From Gemmatimonas groenlandica (GTDB lineage: Bacteria; Gemmatimonadota; Gemmatimonadetes; Gemmatimonadales; Gemmatimonadaceae): DNA of 64,000 nt. The DNA lies in NCBI RefSeq assembly GCF_013004105.1, contig NZ_CP053085.1, forward strand, positions 1,922,001 to 1,986,000, read 5' to 3'. Position numbers and translations under genes: made by a program. A model generated the notes under the pieces. The model had not been told where the DNA came from. It was given only the letters and a program-made list of their open reading frames with translations, and made no database searches. Of this stretch, positions 9,193 to 17,964 are shown piece by piece. Numbering within the stretch: position 1 is the first letter of the stretch; every line of letters starts with the position of its first letter.

Positions 9193-11217
9193 TCACGCCA
9201 GCGCCAGCTGCGCGGCGGGTGCGCGGCGATCATCCGCCTGTCGGTACTCTCCGTGGTCCTGTAACTCCCACGCGGTGCCGTCCCGCAAATAGGCGTCGAG
9301 AATCGCATCGAGCCGTGACTGAAATGTCGCTCCGGGCACCGGAACGAGCACCTCGACGCGCCGACGGAGATTGCGTGAGCGCAGGTCCGATGACCCAATG
9401 AGATACTCCGGACTCCCTCCATTCTCGAACCGGTAGATGCGCGAATGCTCGAGCAGGCGCCCCACGATCGACGTCACCCTGATGCGGTCCGACACGCCGG
9501 GAACGCCGGGCCGCAGAATACAGATGCCGCGAACGATCAGATCAACCTGCACGCCGGCCTGTGATGCCCGCTCGAAGGCCTGCACCATTTCGCGATCCCC
9601 GAGACCGTTGATCTTGATCGTGATGCGCGCGGGCTTCCCCGTTCTGGCATGCTGGATCTCACGTTCGATGTGTTCCAACAAGCCTTTCAGCAATTGATGT
9701 GGGGCCACCAGAGCACCATGCGGAAGGGCAGCCGGCGGCGCATGCCGCTCGGTCAGACCGGCGAACAGCACGTCCATGGCATCGGCGAGCTCGGCGCGCG
9801 CCGAGAACAGACTGAGGTCGGTATACTGCCGTCCCGATCGCGGATTGTAGTTGCCGGTGCCGACGTGGACGTACCGCACCGTCGCGCCGTGCTCGACCCG
9901 CGTGACCATCGCGACTTTGGCGTGCACTTTGAGACCCGCGATGCCGTAGGTCACGTCCACGCCAGCCGCCTCGAGCGCGCGCGACCATTGCACGTTGTGC
10001 TCTTCGTCGAAGCGTGCTTTCAGTTCCACCACCACCGCCACGCGCTTCCCCGCTTTCGCGGCCTTCACCAGCGCGTCCACGATCGGCGATGGATTCCCTA
10101 CGCGATACAACGTGGCTTTGATCGCCGTCACATCGGCGTCGTCGGCCGCCTGTTGAAAAAATCGCACGACGCTGTCGTCGAAGGATTCGAAGGGATGGTG
10201 CAACAACAGGTCGTCTTCGCGCAGCAGGGCGAACATGGAGCGGTCGCCAACCACCTGCTTCGTCGGCATCGGGGGAAATTCGAGCGATGGATCATCCGGC
10301 AACGGCAGCGACTGCAAACAGCGCAGATCGAGCAGCCCGTCCACCGGCTGCACCGAGTCCACGGTGAGCTCCATGTCGCGCCCGATCGCCTCACGGCGCA
10401 GCGTCTCGAGGATCAGCGCACCGACCGAGTCGGGCATGCTGCGCTCGACTTCTACGCGTACGGCCGGGTTGTGCACGCGTCGCTCGGTCGCCAACGCGAC
10501 GGCGCCGAGCAGGCTGCCGGTCTCATCGTCCATGATCGGGAGATCGCCGCCGCGCGTCACGCGGAAGAGATACGCGCTCTCGACCATCGTGCCCGGATGC
10601 AGCAGGTGCGCATTGGCGCGCAGCACTTCCTCGATGGCGATTACCGCGCCCGCCCGATCCGGCACTGCCAGCAGCCGCGGCATGTCACTCGGCAAGTCGT
10701 GTTCGGCCAATCGCAGGCGCTCACCCGGGGCCATGCGAAACAGCACGGCGAGAAACAGCCCGAGGTGCGGTAGGTGCGGCAGCGGATGCCCGGGACTGAG
10801 CGTGATCGCCAGCGGCCGCAGGTCGGGCTGGATTTCTTCGAGATACTGCACGCGCAATACATGCTGCTCGTCGATGGTCAGCTCCTGCCAGGACAGCAGT
10901 CGCACGCCTACCCACTCCGCCGCGCGCAGACAGTCCGTCGCGCAACGCGACTGACGCGCGATGAGCTCCTCGAGGCCCCGCTCTACTGTGAGCAGCCGCT
11001 CCGTGGCCGGCCCCGGCTCGTCGATCGCCGCACGGCGCAGTTCCGCCATACGCACCATGTACAGCTCATCAATGTTGCCGGTGACGATGCCCAGAAAGCG
11101 AAGCCGCTCGAGTAGCGGCACGGCGGGATCTTCGGCCAACGCGAGAACCCGGCTCTGAAAGGCCAGGAGACTCAGTTCGAGGTCGATCTCCACGTCGTCG
11201 GATGAAATGGTGGGCAA
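9193..11217 (-). CDS. ppk1: Polyphosphate kinase 1
   Basis: PPK1 reversibly makes long-chain polyphosphate from ATP. The 674-residue protein has the N-terminal helical domain (LSLLAFQSRVLALA, FLGIVTGNIDELYMVRMAEL), the middle head domain and the two phospholipase-D-like C-terminal domains. The autophosphorylated histidine lies in GLKVHAKVAMV, and LLEHSRIYRFENGG and VGTGNYNPRSGRQYTDLS are also diagnostic. Length matches the family. A divergent small membrane protein gene starts 60 bp upstream. Polyphosphate accumulation is described for Gemmatimonas, which fits the proposed origin. Confidence 0.96.
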   Translation of the reverse strand: MPTISSDDVEIDLELSLLAFQSRVLALAEDPAVPLLERLRFLGIVTGNIDELYMVRMAELRRAAIDEPGPATERLLTVERGLEELIARQSRCATDCLRAAEWVGVRLLSWQELTIDEQHVLRVQYLEEIQPDLRPLAITLSPGHPLPHLPHLGLFLAVLFRMAPGERLRLAEHDLPSDMPRLLAVPDRAGAVIAIEEVLRANAHLLHPGTMVESAYLFRVTRGGDLPIMDDETGSLLGAVALATERRVHNPAVRVEVERSMPDSVGALILETLRREAIGRDMELTVDSVQPVDGLLDLRCLQSLPLPDDPSLEFPPMPTKQVVGDRSMFALLREDDLLLHHPFESFDDSVVRFFQQAADDADVTAIKATLYRVGNPSPIVDALVKAAKAGKRVAVVVELKARFDEEHNVQWSRALEAAGVDVTYGIAGLKVHAKVAMVTRVEHGATVRYVHVGTGNYNPRSGRQYTDLSLFSARAELADAMDVLFAGLTERHAPPAALPHGALVAPHQLLKGLLEHIEREIQHARTGKPARITIKINGLGDREMVQAFERASQAGVQVDLIVRGICILRPGVPGVSDRIRVTSIVGRLLEHSRIYRFENGGSPEYLIGSSDLRSRNLRRRVEVLVPVPGATFQSRLDAILDAYLRDGTAWELQDHGEYRQADDRRAPAAQLALA

Positions 11218-11276
11218 TGAAGCCGTGCACGGCGGTGATCTGAGCGAAGCTACAGTCTACGCAGCCATATTGCAGC

Positions 11277-11618
11277 ATGCCCGACCAATCCGATCTTCCC
11301 ATGCACTTCGAGCCGCGCCCCGGGGACCCGACGCCGCGGCGCATCCGGCGGATCGGACGGCTCGTGGCGGTGTTCGCGCTGGCGGTGATGTTCATCGCCA
11401 TGCTGTGGGTGTTCACCGGTATTCCCACACCGGTGGCCACGGCGATGGACGACGCGCTATGGGCGCCCTGCCCGGCGCAGTATCTGGCCGCCCGCACCGC
11501 GGTCGATTCCGGCTTGGCGGATGGCTACGTGCTGCGACCACGCACGCGATTCGAGCGGGCGATCACCTGTGGCAGCGAGCGCCGTCGGCGTGCGGCCAAG
11601 CGCGCGCTGGTCTTCTAG
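11277..11618 (+). CDS. Small single-pass membrane protein, unknown
   Basis: The 113-residue product has a basic segment (RRIRRIGR), one hydrophobic helix at about residues 28-47, and a C-terminal tail of about 65 residues likely outside the cytoplasm. The tail carries two cysteines (WAPCP and ITCGS) that could pair, and ends in a basic stretch. It is divergent from ppk1 and 60 bp before the dehydratase gene. I do not recognise a family. The base composition and codon pattern look like neighbouring genes, so it is probably real. Confidence 0.55.
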   Translation: MPDQSDLPMHFEPRPGDPTPRRIRRIGRLVAVFALAVMFIAMLWVFTGIPTPVATAMDDALWAPCPAQYLAARTAVDSGLADGYVLRPRTRFERAITCGSERRRRAAKRALVF

Positions 11619-11677
11619 CGACGGCGCGGGCCGGCCACGCGTCTTTCGGTCGTGCGTGCCGCGGTGGATTATTCAGG

Positions 11678-12670
11678 ATGCCCACGACGCTCCCCGCAGT
11701 CCCGACGATCGACGAAATCCGCGCCGCCGCCACGCGCATCGCTCCGCACGCGCAGATCACGCCGCTCCTGACCTCGCCGGCCCTCAATGCGCGCGCGGGT
11801 GGTCGCGTGCTGCTCAAGGCCGAAGTGCTGCAACATACCGGGTCGTTCAAACTGCGCGGCGCGCTGAATCGCCTGCTGCAACTCACCGACGACGAACGCT
11901 CGCGTGGTGTGGTGGCCTATTCGTCTGGGAATCACGCGCAGGCGGTCGCGTACAGTGCCACCCTGCTCGGCATGCGCTCCGTGATCATCATGCCGCAGGA
12001 TGCGCCGGCGCTAAAAATCGAACGCACGCGCGCCTTCGGTGGTGAGGTGGTGCTGTACGACCGCTATACCGAAGACCGCGTTGCCATTGGCGGTGCGATC
12101 GCGCAGGAACATGGCCTGACGATCGTGCCGCCCTTCGAAGATCCGCACATCGTGGCCGGACAGGGCACGTTGGCGCTCGAGGCGCTTACTCAGGCCGCAG
12201 CGATGGGTTACACACCCGAGACGCTACTGGTGTGCTGCGGCGGCGGCGGCCTCACCGCTGGCTCGGCGCTCGCCGCTGCCGCAGTGTCGCCAAACACCGT
12301 GGTGCATCCGTGCGAGCCGGCGGAGTTCGACGACACCGCACGTTCGTTGCGGCTGGGCCATCGCGTGGCGAACGAGCCCGGCAAGCGCTCCATCTGCGAC
12401 GCGATCGTGACCGAGATGCCCGGTGAATTCACGTTCTCGATCAATCAGCCCCGTGTCGGCGCTGGTCTCACGGTGACCGACGACGAGGTGCTCGCGGCCA
12501 TCGCCTTCGCCGTGCGCGAACTCAAGTTGGTGGTGGAGCCGGGCGGCGCCGCCGCGCTGGCCGCGCTGCTGTCGGGCAAGCTCGAGACGAAAGGGCGCAC
12601 GACGATGGTGGTGGTCACCGGCGGCAACATCGATCCGGCGATGCTGGCGCGAGCGATCGGTGTCGTCTGA
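11678..12670 (+). CDS. Threonine/serine dehydratase-like PLP enzyme
   Basis: This 330-residue fold-type II PLP enzyme has the cofactor lysine in HTGSFKLRGA, the SSGNHAQAVAYSA substrate loop, and the glycine-rich phosphate cup CCGGGGLTAGSALA. It matches the short catabolic threonine dehydratase/serine racemase/hydroxyaspartate ammonia-lyase group and lacks the C-terminal ACT regulatory domain of biosynthetic IlvA. The upstream extension of the frame overlaps the small membrane gene, so the ATG at 11678 was chosen. Its last 11 bases overlap the next gene. Which amino acid it acts on cannot be read from sequence. Confidence 0.85.
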   Translation: MPTTLPAVPTIDEIRAAATRIAPHAQITPLLTSPALNARAGGRVLLKAEVLQHTGSFKLRGALNRLLQLTDDERSRGVVAYSSGNHAQAVAYSATLLGMRSVIIMPQDAPALKIERTRAFGGEVVLYDRYTEDRVAIGGAIAQEHGLTIVPPFEDPHIVAGQGTLALEALTQAAAMGYTPETLLVCCGGGGLTAGSALAAAAVSPNTVVHPCEPAEFDDTARSLRLGHRVANEPGKRSICDAIVTEMPGEFTFSINQPRVGAGLTVTDDEVLAAIAFAVRELKLVVEPGGAAALAALLSGKLETKGRTTMVVVTGGNIDPAMLARAIGVV

Positions 12671-13751
12671 CGCCGCACCCGTGATCCTGCTGCTCCCCGG
12701 GCTGTACGACTCGGGGCCGGCGCATTGGCAATCGCTGTGGCAAGCCCACGCCACTGCCCTTCCCGTTGAACGCGTGGTGCAACAGGAGTGGGCGGCGCCG
12801 CGCTGCGTCGACTGGGTCGCACGACTCACGCAGGTGATGCAGGAGACCGCACACGATGTCGTGCTGGTCGCCCACAGCAGCGCCTGCGCCATGCTCGCGC
12901 ACTGGGCGCGCGAGGCGCCGCTGACGCTCATCATGCGGGTGCGTGGCGCGCTGCTGGTCGCGCCCAGCGACCCCCTCGCGCCGGCGTATCCGAGTGGGCC
13001 CACCGGATTCGCCCCCGTGCCTCTGCACGCGCTGCCCTTCCCCAGCACCGTCGTGGCCAGCCGCAACGACGAGTACGTGACGTTCGCCCAGGCCGAGCAG
13101 TACGCCGCGGCGTGGGGCAGCAAGCTGTGGGATCTCGGCGAGGCCGGGCACATCAACGCCGACGCCGGCTTCGGCCCGTGGCCCGAGGGCTGGCGCGCCG
13201 TAGAGGAGATGGCCGCGGCGCCGCAGTGTCGGGTCGCCCGCTACAGCGACGTCGCGGCACTGACCGCGTTGATCGACGCGTCGGTACGCCGGTTGGCGGC
13301 GGGGTACTACACCGACGCGCAGATCGCGTCGTCGCTGGCGTACGTGTTCGGCGTCGACTCGAGTCTCATTCACGATCGCAGCTACTTCGTACTCGAGCAG
13401 CACGGCGAGATCGTGGCCGGCGGTGGCTGGAGCGATCACCAGACCCTGTTCGGCGGCGACCAGTTCCATAACCGCGGCGAGGGACGCCTGAACCCCACCA
13501 CGTCACCGGCGCGGATCCGTGCGTTCTACGTACACCCCGACCACGCCCGGCGCGGCTACGCCAAGCGCCTCTTGCGCGTCTGCAGTGCCGCCGCGCGACG
13601 CGCGGGATTTACCTCGCTGTCGCTGATGTCGACGCTGCCAGGTGAGCCACTCTATCGGGCGCTGGGGTTCGTGCCTGACGTGGGAGTGGACTATCCCATG
13701 CCCGACGGGACGACACTGCCGCTGATTCCGATGACGAAAGGGATCGCGTAG
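12660..13751 (+). CDS. RBBP9/YdeN-type serine hydrolase fused to a GNAT acetyltransferase
   Basis: Residues 6-185 form an RBBP9-like alpha/beta hydrolase: LLPGLYDSGPAHWQSLW, the nucleophile motif VAHSSAC (Ser73), the acid region SRNDEYV and the catalytic-His segment GHINADAGFGPWPEG. Residues about 195-363 form a GNAT N-acyltransferase, with the acetyl-CoA loop FYVHPDHARRGYAKRLL and YRALGF. The two are in one frame with no stop between them. It starts with GTG and overlaps the dehydratase stop by 11 bp. Each domain is common alone; the pairing is unusual. Substrates unknown. Confidence 0.85.
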   Translation: MSSDAAPVILLLPGLYDSGPAHWQSLWQAHATALPVERVVQQEWAAPRCVDWVARLTQVMQETAHDVVLVAHSSACAMLAHWAREAPLTLIMRVRGALLVAPSDPLAPAYPSGPTGFAPVPLHALPFPSTVVASRNDEYVTFAQAEQYAAAWGSKLWDLGEAGHINADAGFGPWPEGWRAVEEMAAAPQCRVARYSDVAALTALIDASVRRLAAGYYTDAQIASSLAYVFGVDSSLIHDRSYFVLEQHGEIVAGGGWSDHQTLFGGDQFHNRGEGRLNPTTSPARIRAFYVHPDHARRGYAKRLLRVCSAAARRAGFTSLSLMSTLPGEPLYRALGFVPDVGVDYPMPDGTTLPLIPMTKGIA

Positions 13752-14041
13752 GGCTCGACAGCAACGGCAACGGCAATGGCAACGGCAACAGCCAGAACAC
13801 GGAGGCCACCGATCGCACCGAAGCTGCCACAGATAAGCAAACAGCGCCTTTTGTTTATCTGTGATCGTTCGGTGCGATCGGTGGCCTCCGTGTTCCGGTT
13901 GTTACGGAGCTTTCGAAGGCACCGCGAACCGTTCGAATTACAATCGGCCCAGCCGGAAACCGGAGAGCTCAAAGCAGTGTTTCATTACTGAGGCATGTTC
14001 TGCCCAAGCAATCCGTTCCTTTCCGACACCAAACCCAATCC
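13752..14041. other. 290-bp gap holding an iterated-word hairpin element
   Basis: No coding frame here looks real. The first part (13760-13790) is five near-copies of a GGCAAC/GGCAAT hexamer. It leads into a 100-bp hairpin described separately, then about 145 bp of unremarkable sequence before the dienelactone-hydrolase gene, which should contain that gene's promoter and ribosome binding site. The flanking genes are co-directional. Confidence 0.7.
13796..13894. repeat. Long palindromic element A
   Basis: The outer arms, 13796-13821 and 13869-13894, are perfect 26-bp inverted copies. Inside them a second stem pairs 13828-13841 with 13850-13863 (starting CACAGATAA) with one G-T pair, leaving an 8-base loop. 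Words such as CACAGATAA and GGAGGCCACCGATC look like pieces of iterated text and not coding sequence. The RNA would form a very stable hairpin but has no U-run, so it is not a classic intrinsic terminator. Confidence 0.85.
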
Positions 14042-14899
14042 ATGAACGCTTCCGCACACACCGCCCGCCTCGCCGCCGGCGTTGCCCTGCTCTTCTCTGT
14101 CACCGCCGCCGGCGCGCAGACCACGCAGCCCGACTACGCCGCGGCCATGCACCGCGAGCACATGAACGAGACCCCGACCGCATCCGCCGGCGCCCGCATC
14201 GCGCCGCGCCTCGATGTCGTGGGCGAGACGGTGACCTACGCCACCATCAACGGGAAGGCCATCAAGGGCTTCCTCGCCAAGCCGGCCGCCGGCGCCAAGA
14301 CGGGCAAGGCGATCATCATGGTGCACGAGTGGTGGGGCCTGAACGAAGGCATCCAAGCCATGGCCAAGCGTTACGCCGGTGAAGGCTACACCGTGCTCGC
14401 CGTCGATCTGTTCGGATCGGTTGCCACCACGCCCGATGCCGCAATGAAGCTGTACCAGGCGGGTATGGCGGATATTGCTGGTGGTGAGAAGAACCTCGGT
14501 GAGGCCATCACGTACCTCAAGAAGGCCGGCGCGACGTCGGTCGGCTCGGTGGGCTACTGCTACGGCGGTCACTGGTCGCTCCGCACCGGCCTCGTGGGCG
14601 GCGCCAACCTCGACGCGGTCGTGATGTACTACGGTGCACCGATCACCGATCCGGCGCAGCTCGCGCGTCTCAAGGCGCCGGTGCTGGGCCTGTTCGGTGG
14701 CAAGGACACCGGCATCCCGCTCGATAGCGTGCGCGCGATGGAAGCAGCCATGAAGAGGGGCGGCCGCAAGGTCACCATCAACGTGTACGAGAACGCCAAT
14801 CACGCGTTCGCCAACCCGACCGGCCAAGCGTACGACAAGGCGGCGGCCGAAGATGCGTTCGCCAAGACCGTGGGCTTCTTCAAGGCCAACCTGAAGTAG
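14042..14899 (+). CDS. Exported dienelactone hydrolase family protein
   Basis: The 285-residue protein has a signal peptide (about residues 1-25, ending AAGAQ) and a dienelactone-hydrolase domain. The region HEWWGLNEGI is the family hallmark, the nucleophile is the cysteine in GYCYGG, the acid lies in GKDTGIP and the histidine in NANHAFANP. It should hydrolyse an ester or lactone in the periplasm; the true substrate is unknown. It follows the palindromic element and precedes the TldD-like gene by 51 bp, on the same strand. Confidence 0.9.
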   Translation: MNASAHTARLAAGVALLFSVTAAGAQTTQPDYAAAMHREHMNETPTASAGARIAPRLDVVGETVTYATINGKAIKGFLAKPAAGAKTGKAIIMVHEWWGLNEGIQAMAKRYAGEGYTVLAVDLFGSVATTPDAAMKLYQAGMADIAGGEKNLGEAITYLKKAGATSVGSVGYCYGGHWSLRTGLVGGANLDAVVMYYGAPITDPAQLARLKAPVLGLFGGKDTGIPLDSVRAMEAAMKRGGRKVTINVYENANHAFANPTGQAYDKAAAEDAFAKTVGFFKANLK

Positions 14900-14950
14900 C
14901 TCGCACGGCCCACGCGTGACCTGATCCGTCGGTGGCGATACATTCGTGAC

Positions 14951-16567
14951 ATGACTACTCGTCGCGATTTTCTCGTCACCGGCGGCGCCGCACTCGGCGC
15001 GCTGGCGATCGGTCCCAGCGCTCTGCGGGCACTGCCCGGATTCAAGCCGCTCCCCGCGCTCTACACCGACGCGGCCACACGCGAACTCATGATGGAGGCG
15101 CTCGACGCCGCCAAACGCTACGGCGCCTCATGGGCCGACGTGCGCATCTCGCGCAATCGCAACAACAGCATCCAAACGCGCGAACGCCAAGTCACCGACG
15201 TCGTCGACACCGACACGATGGGTTGTGGTGTGCGCGTGCTGGTTGATGGCTGCTGGGGATTCTGCGCGACGCAGGAGCTCACCAAGGAAGGCGTCGGTAC
15301 GGCCGCGCAGGAAGCGGTGGCCATTGCCAAGGCCAATCGCATTGCGCGCGACCGTCGCGTCGAACTCGCACCCTCGCCGGCGCATCCGAACGCCACGTGG
15401 CGCAGCGCCTATCAGATCGACCCCTTCACCGTGCCGGTGGAAACCAAGGCTGATCTGCTTCTGCGCGCCAACGCCGAGGCACTGAAAGTGCCCAACGTGC
15501 GCTTCGTGAACTCCGGTCTCTCGTTCGTGAAGGAAGAGCGCAACTACGCGAACACCGACGGCTCGGTGATCACGCAGGACTACGTGCGCAGCTGGGTCAC
15601 CATGAGCTGCACCGCCGTCGCGCCTGATCGCTCCGGCACGGCCGTGCGGGGCCCCGAAGTGGTGCAGCCGGCCGGTCGCGGCTGGGAATACGTGCTCGAA
15701 GCCGACATCGTGAAGAACGCCACCAAGTGGGGTGAGGAAGCCGCCGAGAAGCTCACGGCCAAGCCGGTGGAACCGGGCCGCTACGATCTCATTCTGCATC
15801 CGTCGCAGCTGTTCCTCACGATTCACGAATCGCTCGCGCACCCCACCGAACTCGATCGCGCCATGGGCTACGAAGCCAACTACGCCGGCACCAGCTTCAT
15901 GGCACCGCCGGAGAAAGTGCTCGGCTCGCTCAAGCTCGGACCGCCCATGATGAACCTCGTGGGCAATCGCAACGAAGTCGGCGCGCTCGCCACGATCGGC
16001 TACGACGATGACGGCGTGCAACCCGACACCTTCCACATCGTGAAAGACGGTATTCTCAACGACTACCAGACCACGCGCGAACAGGCGCCGTGGCTGTCGT
16101 CGTGGTACGCCAAGAACGGCAAGCCGGTGCGCTCGCACGGCTGCTCGTACGCGCAGAGCTGGGCCGACGTGCAGTTCCAGCGCATGCCGAATGTGTCGCT
16201 GCAGCCTGGGGCCAAGGACCTCAGCTGGGATGATCTCATCGCCGCCACCGACAAGGGCATCGCCATGATCGGGCGTGCGTCGTACTCGATCGATCAGCAG
16301 CGTTACAACGCGCAGTTCGGCGCGCAGCTCTGCTACGAAGTGCGCAAGGGCAAGATCGTGGGCCAGGTGAAGGACGCCGCATACCAGATGCGCACGCCCG
16401 ACTTCTGGAACACGCTCGACATGCTCGGCGGCAAGAGCAGCTACGAGTTCGGCGGCACCTTCAACGACGGCAAGGGCCAGCCCGGACAGGCGAATGCCGT
16501 GAGCCACGGCTGCCCGCCGACGCGCTTCAAGAACGCGAACATCATCAACACGGGACGCACGGTATGA
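14951..16567 (+). CDS. TldD-family metalloprotease with Tat signal
   Basis: This 538-residue protein is a TldD homologue: the zinc motif HESLAH (HExxxH) sits in the middle of the chain, with the beta-strand-rich flanks of the family and the C-terminal cysteine-bearing segment SHGCPPTRF. It opens with TTRRDFLVTGG and a hydrophobic run, a good twin-arginine signal, so the enzyme is probably exported folded. TldD acts as a dimer with TldE to cleave unfolded peptides. The TldE gene overlaps its stop as ATGA. Export of a TldD is unusual compared with the cytoplasmic E. coli protein. Confidence 0.9.
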   Translation: MTTRRDFLVTGGAALGALAIGPSALRALPGFKPLPALYTDAATRELMMEALDAAKRYGASWADVRISRNRNNSIQTRERQVTDVVDTDTMGCGVRVLVDGCWGFCATQELTKEGVGTAAQEAVAIAKANRIARDRRVELAPSPAHPNATWRSAYQIDPFTVPVETKADLLLRANAEALKVPNVRFVNSGLSFVKEERNYANTDGSVITQDYVRSWVTMSCTAVAPDRSGTAVRGPEVVQPAGRGWEYVLEADIVKNATKWGEEAAEKLTAKPVEPGRYDLILHPSQLFLTIHESLAHPTELDRAMGYEANYAGTSFMAPPEKVLGSLKLGPPMMNLVGNRNEVGALATIGYDDDGVQPDTFHIVKDGILNDYQTTREQAPWLSSWYAKNGKPVRSHGCSYAQSWADVQFQRMPNVSLQPGAKDLSWDDLIAATDKGIAMIGRASYSIDQQRYNAQFGAQLCYEVRKGKIVGQVKDAAYQMRTPDFWNTLDMLGGKSSYEFGGTFNDGKGQPGQANAVSHGCPPTRFKNANIINTGRTV

Positions 16568-17964
16568 GCGAGTCCTCGAGCGACACCATGCGCGATAGCA
16601 TAAGCGACACGAAAGCCATGGCTGCGATCGGCGTGCTTTCGCGCGAACAGGCGCAGGCGATCGTCGAGCGCGCCGTGAAGTTGTCCAAGGCGGACGCCGT
16701 GCGCGTCTCGGTGAACAGCTCGCGCGAAACGAATCTACGCTTCGCCGACAATCAGATGTCGACGTCGGGCGTGACGACCAACAGCACGATCCGGATTCAG
16801 AGCGTGTTCGGCAAGCGCAAGGCGAGTGTGGTCACCAACGATCGCAGCGACGAAGGACTCCGTCGTGCGGTCGAACAGTCGGAAGCATTGGCCCGATTAG
16901 CCCCGGAAGACCCCGAGTATCTCGGTGAGCTGCCGCCGCAAACGTACGCACCCGTGAACGCGTGGTTCGATCGCACCGCCGATCTGTCGGCGGAAGACCG
17001 GGCCAAGGCCGCGATGACAGCCCTCGCACCGGCGCGCGCGGCGAAAGATCTCACTGTGGCGGGCTTCATCATCTGCAACGCCAGCGCGAGCGCGATCGGC
17101 AACAGCGCCGGTCTGTTTGCGTATCATCGCGGCACGAGTGCCAACTACACGCTCACCGCGCGCACCACGGACGGTACGGGCTCGGGCTGGGTGGGCAGTG
17201 AGAGCACCGACTGGAGCGCCATCGACTTCCAGTCGGTGGCCGACCGTGCCATCGACAAGGCGCGTCGCTCGCGCAATCCAGTGGGCATCGAGCCCGGTCG
17301 CTATACCGTGATCTTCGAGCCCGAGGCCACGGCCAATCTCGTCAGTCTGATGGGCGGCGCCTTTCAGGCCCGTTCCGCCGACGAAGGACGCTCGGCATTC
17401 TCGAAGGCCGGTGGCGGCACGCGCCTCGGTGAAAAGATCGTGGATGAACGCGTCACGCTCATCAGCGACCCGGGCGACGCACTCATTCTTGGCTCGCCGT
17501 TCGATGGCGAAGGCATGCCCACGGGCAAGCAGACGTGGGTGCAGAACGGCGTGCTCAATCAGCTGGCGTACAATCGGTTCTGGGCCAACAAGCAGGGCAA
17601 GACGGCCACCGGCGGTGCGCAGTCGCTGCGCATGGCCAGTGGCAAGGACTCCATCGAGTCGATGATTGCCAGCACCACGCGCGGTGTACTGGTCACGCGG
17701 CTGTGGTATCTGCGTCCGCTCGACGCGCGCACGCTCATGTACACGGGACTCACGCGCGATGGCACCTTCCTGATCGAGAACGGCAAGATCGCGCGTTCGA
17801 TCAAGAACTTCCGCTTCAACGACTCCCCGCTGTTTATGCTGAATAACCTCGAAGGCGTGGGAGCCGCGGTGCGTACGGCCGGCGGTGAAGGTGGGCCGGG
17901 CGTCGCGATGCCGCCCATCAAGGTGCGCGATTTCAACTTTTCCAGCTCGTCGGACGCGGTATGA
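16564..17964 (+). CDS. TldE/PmbA-family partner subunit
   Basis: The 466-residue protein matches TldE/PmbA: an N-terminal domain with SKADAVRVSVNSSRETNLRF-type sequence, and a C-terminal domain ending in the LEGVGAAVRTAGGEGGPGVAMPP region. It lacks the HExxxH zinc site, as expected for the non-catalytic partner. It has no signal peptide although its TldD partner has a Tat signal, so if the pair is exported it would have to travel bound to TldD. Starts and stops overlap both neighbours by ATGA, indicating strict translational coupling. Confidence 0.9.
   Translation: MSESSSDTMRDSISDTKAMAAIGVLSREQAQAIVERAVKLSKADAVRVSVNSSRETNLRFADNQMSTSGVTTNSTIRIQSVFGKRKASVVTNDRSDEGLRRAVEQSEALARLAPEDPEYLGELPPQTYAPVNAWFDRTADLSAEDRAKAAMTALAPARAAKDLTVAGFIICNASASAIGNSAGLFAYHRGTSANYTLTARTTDGTGSGWVGSESTDWSAIDFQSVADRAIDKARRSRNPVGIEPGRYTVIFEPEATANLVSLMGGAFQARSADEGRSAFSKAGGGTRLGEKIVDERVTLISDPGDALILGSPFDGEGMPTGKQTWVQNGVLNQLAYNRFWANKQGKTATGGAQSLRMASGKDSIESMIASTTRGVLVTRLWYLRPLDARTLMYTGLTRDGTFLIENGKIARSIKNFRFNDSPLFMLNNLEGVGAAVRTAGGEGGPGVAMPPIKVRDFNFSSSSDAV

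Noticed and set aside
11207-11677. A longer N-terminus for the threonine-dehydratase-like gene reaching back to 11207
   Set aside because: The extra part overlaps the small membrane-protein gene in another frame and reads as low-complexity shadow sequence; the enzyme's conserved start is at 11678.
13796-13894. Element A as a simple intrinsic terminator
   Set aside because: There is no T-run after the stem, and the stem is far longer and more complex than terminators here such as 61594-61624.
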